A stretch of DNA of 17,492 bases from CAZESH01 sp964514665 (GTDB lineage Bacteria > Bacillota > Bacilli > Paenibacillales > KCTC-25726). A program made the translations under genes and the position numbers. The notes under the pieces were generated by a model that worked only from the letters and a program-made list of their open reading frames with translations, ran no database searches and was not told the DNA's origin. Below are positions 15,443 through 17,492 of the stretch, piece by piece. Position 1 is the stretch's first letter; each line of letters opens with the position of its first letter. The DNA lies in contig CAZESH010000059.1 in assembly GCA_964514665.1 (NCBI GenBank), forward strand, positions 1-17,492, in the 5' to 3' direction.

Positions 15443-15877
15443 GCCCTTTTTCGGCAGCTCGGGAGGGGGATGGCTTCGCTTGCCGTGAATCGTTCTGACG
15501 GGACGGCCAGTTGAGCAATCCCAATCCTACTGCGAACAGGGAGGCTCCGCCGATAATATAGCCCGAGATCGGATCATGAAAAAAGAGATACGCCCATAGA
15601 ATGGTAAAGAGTATGGAGGTGTTGCTGACAATTACGGCAATCGAGAAGGGGACAAGCCGCAGCGCGCTTTTCCGATTGCGCCGATCCAGACCCAAGTCAA
15701 GTCAAGGCGCAGTCCGATCGAACGATAACGGATGAACAGAAACAGCCCCAGGGAAAGGATGCCGATGAAAAAACGAAAAAAGGTAATGGTCGTGCCGTCC
15801 ACCATCATTCCGGCGGTTTTGACCGATATTCCCACGAAACTCCAAGACAAGGTAGCGAGCAGCAGCAAATAACCCAA
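15366..15877 (-). pseudogene. EamA/DMT transporter remnant with large internal deletion and frameshift
   Basis: Two pieces of one transporter in different frames. The 5' piece starts at TTG 15877 and reads GYLLLLATLSWSFVGISVK through LDLTWVWIGAIGK, i.e. the first two helices of a normal EamA protein. Near 15660-15680 it runs into RALRLVPFS-like sequence. From there the other frame continues to about 15500 with IAVIVSNTSILFTILWAYLFFHDPI and GLGLLNWP, the last two helices of an EamA domain. Roughly two thirds of a usual 290-300-residue protein is missing, and the junction shifts the frame (first frame stops at 15632). The 3' frame then runs with a non-typical tail into the M48 gene to 15366. 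It is most likely non-functional. Confidence 0.75.
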
Positions 15878-15961
15878 AACAGCATCCGACCCTTCCGATA
15901 TTGCGAAGTTGACTATGGGTTATCTTATCATGTTGCTTACGTGAAGAAAATCCCGATTTAA

Positions 15962-15970
15962 TGGTATCAT
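15962..15970 (+). promoter_or_regulatory. Possible extended -10 for the YhdH/YhfP-like gene
   Basis: TGGTATCAT has the TGn extension and a TATnnT hexamer about 62 bp before the ATG. No good -35 lies at 17 bp, which extended -10 promoters do not always need. This is by-eye evidence only. Confidence 0.35.
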
Positions 15971-16031
15971 GAAAGAAGATGGAAGTGAATGGAATGAAAT
16001 TATTCAAGCTGGAATGAAAGGAGAGGGATTT

Positions 16032-17021
16032 ATGATGCAGCGATATCGCGCATTCATGTTGAACTTGGTTGAAGGGCAAACGGCAATGTCCATTGAGGTG
16101 CTGCCTTCCGAGGAACTAAGCGAAGGAGAGGTGGAGGTGAGTGTCGCTTATTCCAGCGTCAATTTCAAGGATGGCTTGGCCACCATTGCGAACCGCATCA
16201 TCACGACGTATCCTTTGATACCCGGGATCGATTTATCCGGTACGGTGACGGCCTCCAAGCATCCTCGTTTTCGTGAGGGCGATTCCGTTTTGGCAACCGG
16301 ATATGGCTTGGGCGTCTCTCGGCATGGAGGGTTTGGCGAACGGGTTCATGTCCCCGGCGAATGGATCGTGCCGCTGCCGCAAGGGCTCGATCTGAAGGAA
16401 GCGATGATCTTGGGGACGGCCGGCTTTACCGCCGCTTTATCGGTTCATCGCTTGGAGGAAAACGGCTTGAGCCCCGGGCAAGGTCCGGTTCTGGTAACGG
16501 GAGCCACGGGAGGCGTAGGCAGCACGGCGGTGGATATGCTCTCCGGACTGGGCTATGAGGTGGAAGCCAGTACGGGGAAAAGTGATGAAGCCGCCTATTT
16601 GCTCGATTTGGGTGCAAAGCGTGTGCTGGGCAGGGAGGAAGTGCTCGCCCACGGCAGCAAGCCGCTCCGCAGCCAACGCTGGGCGGCAGCGGTCGACCCT
16701 GTCGGCGGCAAAACGCTGGAATCGTTGCTGAGCTCGATCCGCTACGGCGGCAGCGTGGCCCTGAGCGGTTTGACCGGAGGAGCCGAAGTTGCGACTACCG
16801 TCTATCCTTTTATAATAAGAGGCATCAATCTGCTCGGCATCGACTCCGTTCAATGTCCAATGGCACTCAGGCAGCACATCTGGCATCGCCTCGGCTCGGA
16901 TCTCAAGCCGAAACGACTGCATGACAGGATTGTCCGCGAGGTCGCGCTTGATGAGCTTCCCGGGGTGCTGGAGGCAATTTTGCAGGGCCGCAATCGCGGC
17001 AGAACGATCGTCAAACTGTAA
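16032..17021 (+). CDS. YhdH/YhfP-family quinone oxidoreductase (acrylyl-CoA reductase AcuI-like), zinc-free MDR
   Basis: 329 residues, the usual family length. An N-terminal GroES-like domain (about 1-120) has SVNFKDGLA (42-50) and IPGIDLSGTV (63-72). A Rossmann domain follows with VLVTGATGGVGSTAVDML (153-170), the nucleotide-binding loop, and the conserved LLGIDSV late in the protein. No catalytic or structural zinc Cys set is seen, as expected for this medium-chain reductase branch. Relatives reduce acrylyl-CoA (AcuI) or quinone-like compounds with NADPH. The start is chosen at 16032 (or the adjacent ATG 16035), because AAAGGAG ends 8 nt upstream; the open frame extends to 15969 but that 21-residue prefix is not family-like. 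The gene stands alone. Confidence 0.92.
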   Translation: MMQRYRAFMLNLVEGQTAMSIEVLPSEELSEGEVEVSVAYSSVNFKDGLATIANRIITTYPLIPGIDLSGTVTASKHPRFREGDSVLATGYGLGVSRHGGFGERVHVPGEWIVPLPQGLDLKEAMILGTAGFTAALSVHRLEENGLSPGQGPVLVTGATGGVGSTAVDMLSGLGYEVEASTGKSDEAAYLLDLGAKRVLGREEVLAHGSKPLRSQRWAAAVDPVGGKTLESLLSSIRYGGSVALSGLTGGAEVATTVYPFIIRGINLLGIDSVQCPMALRQHIWHRLGSDLKPKRLHDRIVREVALDELPGVLEAILQGRNRGRTIVKL

Positions 17022-17170
17022 TGCCGTTCACATATGGGGGATGACAAGCTCACGTTCTCACGGGGGGACTGCAATGCTCAAGGAAGCTGCTAACGTTCCG
17101 AAACAAGCGGTTGATCTCGATCCGCCGGGTGAGGTAAAATGAGTCCGATCTTTGGTTAATGGACACTGGT
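17022..17170. other. Intergenic stretch with an unassigned short ORF
   Basis: Between the oxidoreductase and the hairpin at 17171. A 33-codon frame (17041-17142) starts at ATG just after GGGG and ends in TGA, with an internal ATG at 17074. I do not recognise the peptide, and coding is unproven. Confidence 0.3.
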
Positions 17171-17219
17171 TCATAAAATAATCCTCCTCTTTTTCATTCT
17201 GAGGAAGATTATTTTATGA
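17171..17219. terminator. Long hairpin between convergent genes, probable bidirectional terminator
   Basis: Arms 17171-17189 and 17201-17219 pair over 19 positions with a single mismatch (17184 versus 17206), loop 17190-17200. The outer half of the stem is A/T-rich (ATTATTTTATG), giving a U-rich run in either direction. It lies between the stop codons of the convergent oxidoreductase and TRAP permease genes. Confidence 0.7.
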
Positions 17220-17226
17220 GCAATGA

Positions 17227-17492
17227 TTAAATATGCAAAGACTTTTCCACCATTTTGTGAGCTTTGTAATTGGATAGGAATATCAGGATGAAGCCGACCA
17301 AACCAATCAGATCCGTTACGATCCCTGGGAAAATCAACAACAATGCGCAGATACTTGCAACAATTCTGAGCGGTACAGAAACTTTATGAAGGAAATATCC
17401 CTCCACCGCAATAGACAGCATGAGCACCCCAAGTATGGATGTGAATGATATCATCACGATTTCCCCCACAGTTGCATCGATCATGAGCATAC
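17227..17492 (-). CDS. C-terminal end of a fused TRAP transporter permease (partial)
   Basis: The last about 88 codons of a gene whose 5' part lies beyond the window. Hydrophobic segments TSILGVLMLSIAVEGYF, LRIVASICALLLIFPGIVTDLIGL and a final short basic tail match the C-terminus of the DctQM-fused TRAP (4TM/12TM) permeases, in which A-EGY and LLIFPG-TDLIG are recurring features. It is not a complete small protein: the frame is open to the window edge and no ribosome site precedes the first ATG seen. TRAP permeases import organic acids and similar solutes with a binding protein, which would be expected outside this window. Confidence 0.72.
   Translation of the reverse strand, partial: MLMIDATVGEIVMISFTSILGVLMLSIAVEGYFLHKVSVPLRIVASICALLLIFPGIVTDLIGLVGFILIFLSNYKAHKMVEKSLHI

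Noticed and set aside
15969..16031. Upstream start of the YhdH/YhfP-like gene
   Set aside because: The ATG there overlaps the candidate -10 and adds residues foreign to the family; the ATG at 16032 has a strong ribosome site.
15702..16079. 125-codon minus-strand open frame over the oxidoreductase promoter
   Set aside because: Its second half overlaps the better EamA remnant frame and its first half reads through regulatory DNA; no family resemblance.
17227..17490. Complete 87-residue small membrane protein
   Set aside because: The frame continues to the window edge and the sequence resembles the end of a fused TRAP permease, so the first visible Met is internal.
1..17492. CRISPR arrays, tRNA, rRNA, prophage or intact IS elements
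   Set aside because: No regularly spaced repeats, cloverleaf-like genes, integrase/transposase frames or paired terminal repeats were seen.

Overview
The window reads as chromosomal DNA of a Gram-positive, Bacillales-type bacterium. Ribosome binding sites are strong and purine-rich (AGGAGG-like), several genes start at TTG or GTG, and protein families and gene neighbourhoods recall Bacillus (ywrABCD-like, yhfN/yhfP-like, ywbLMN-like efe). The base composition looks more balanced than in B. subtilis, which would suit Paenibacillaceae or a relative. The species is not identifiable by eye. I see no phage, CRISPR array, rRNA, tRNA or intact insertion sequence.

Layout. (1) 35-505 (+): small HAD-type phosphatase-like protein. 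(2) 582-4582 (-): Fur-controlled ferrous-iron uptake operon efeM-efeB-efeU (lipoprotein, Tat-exported DyP peroxidase, FTR1 permease). It is driven by a clear promoter embedded in two Fur boxes (4609-4654). (3) 4889-7612 (-): two half-size chromate-transporter-family proteins with a 4-bp overlap, then a cytosolic gamma-glutamyltransferase-like Ntn hydrolase. An Lrp/AsnC regulator is divergent (7693-8139, +). This matches the B. subtilis ywrA-B-C-D gene set. (4) 8431-11490 (+): complete tripartite tricarboxylate transporter operon (tctC-tctB-tctA), closed by a hairpin terminator. (5) 11691-13169 (-): RarD-type EamA permease followed closely by a YjlB-like cupin. (6) 13361-15442 (+): TauE/SafE permease and membrane M48 metalloprotease. 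(7) 15366-15877 (-): EamA/DMT transporter pseudogene with a large internal deletion. (8) 16032-17021 (+): YhdH/YhfP-type quinone oxidoreductase / acrylyl-CoA reductase-like protein. (9) 17227-end (-): C-terminus of a fused TRAP transporter permease, cut by the window edge.

How the parts work together. EfeM, EfeB and EfeU form one iron-acquisition machine at the cell surface, expressed when Fur releases the promoter under iron limitation. The Lrp-family protein is placed to control the divergent chrA-chrB-ggt operon, and possibly the downstream TTT operon, since an 8-bp motif (AATCTAAT) lies in both promoter regions. The rest is mainly solute transport (TTT, TRAP, DMT, TauE) with unknown substrates, mixed with single housekeeping-like enzymes.

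I did not find a convincingly new multi-gene system. The points most worth following are the unexplained link between ChrA-type transporters and a GGT-like enzyme, the shared motif in the Lrp and TTT promoters, and the deleted DMT gene.
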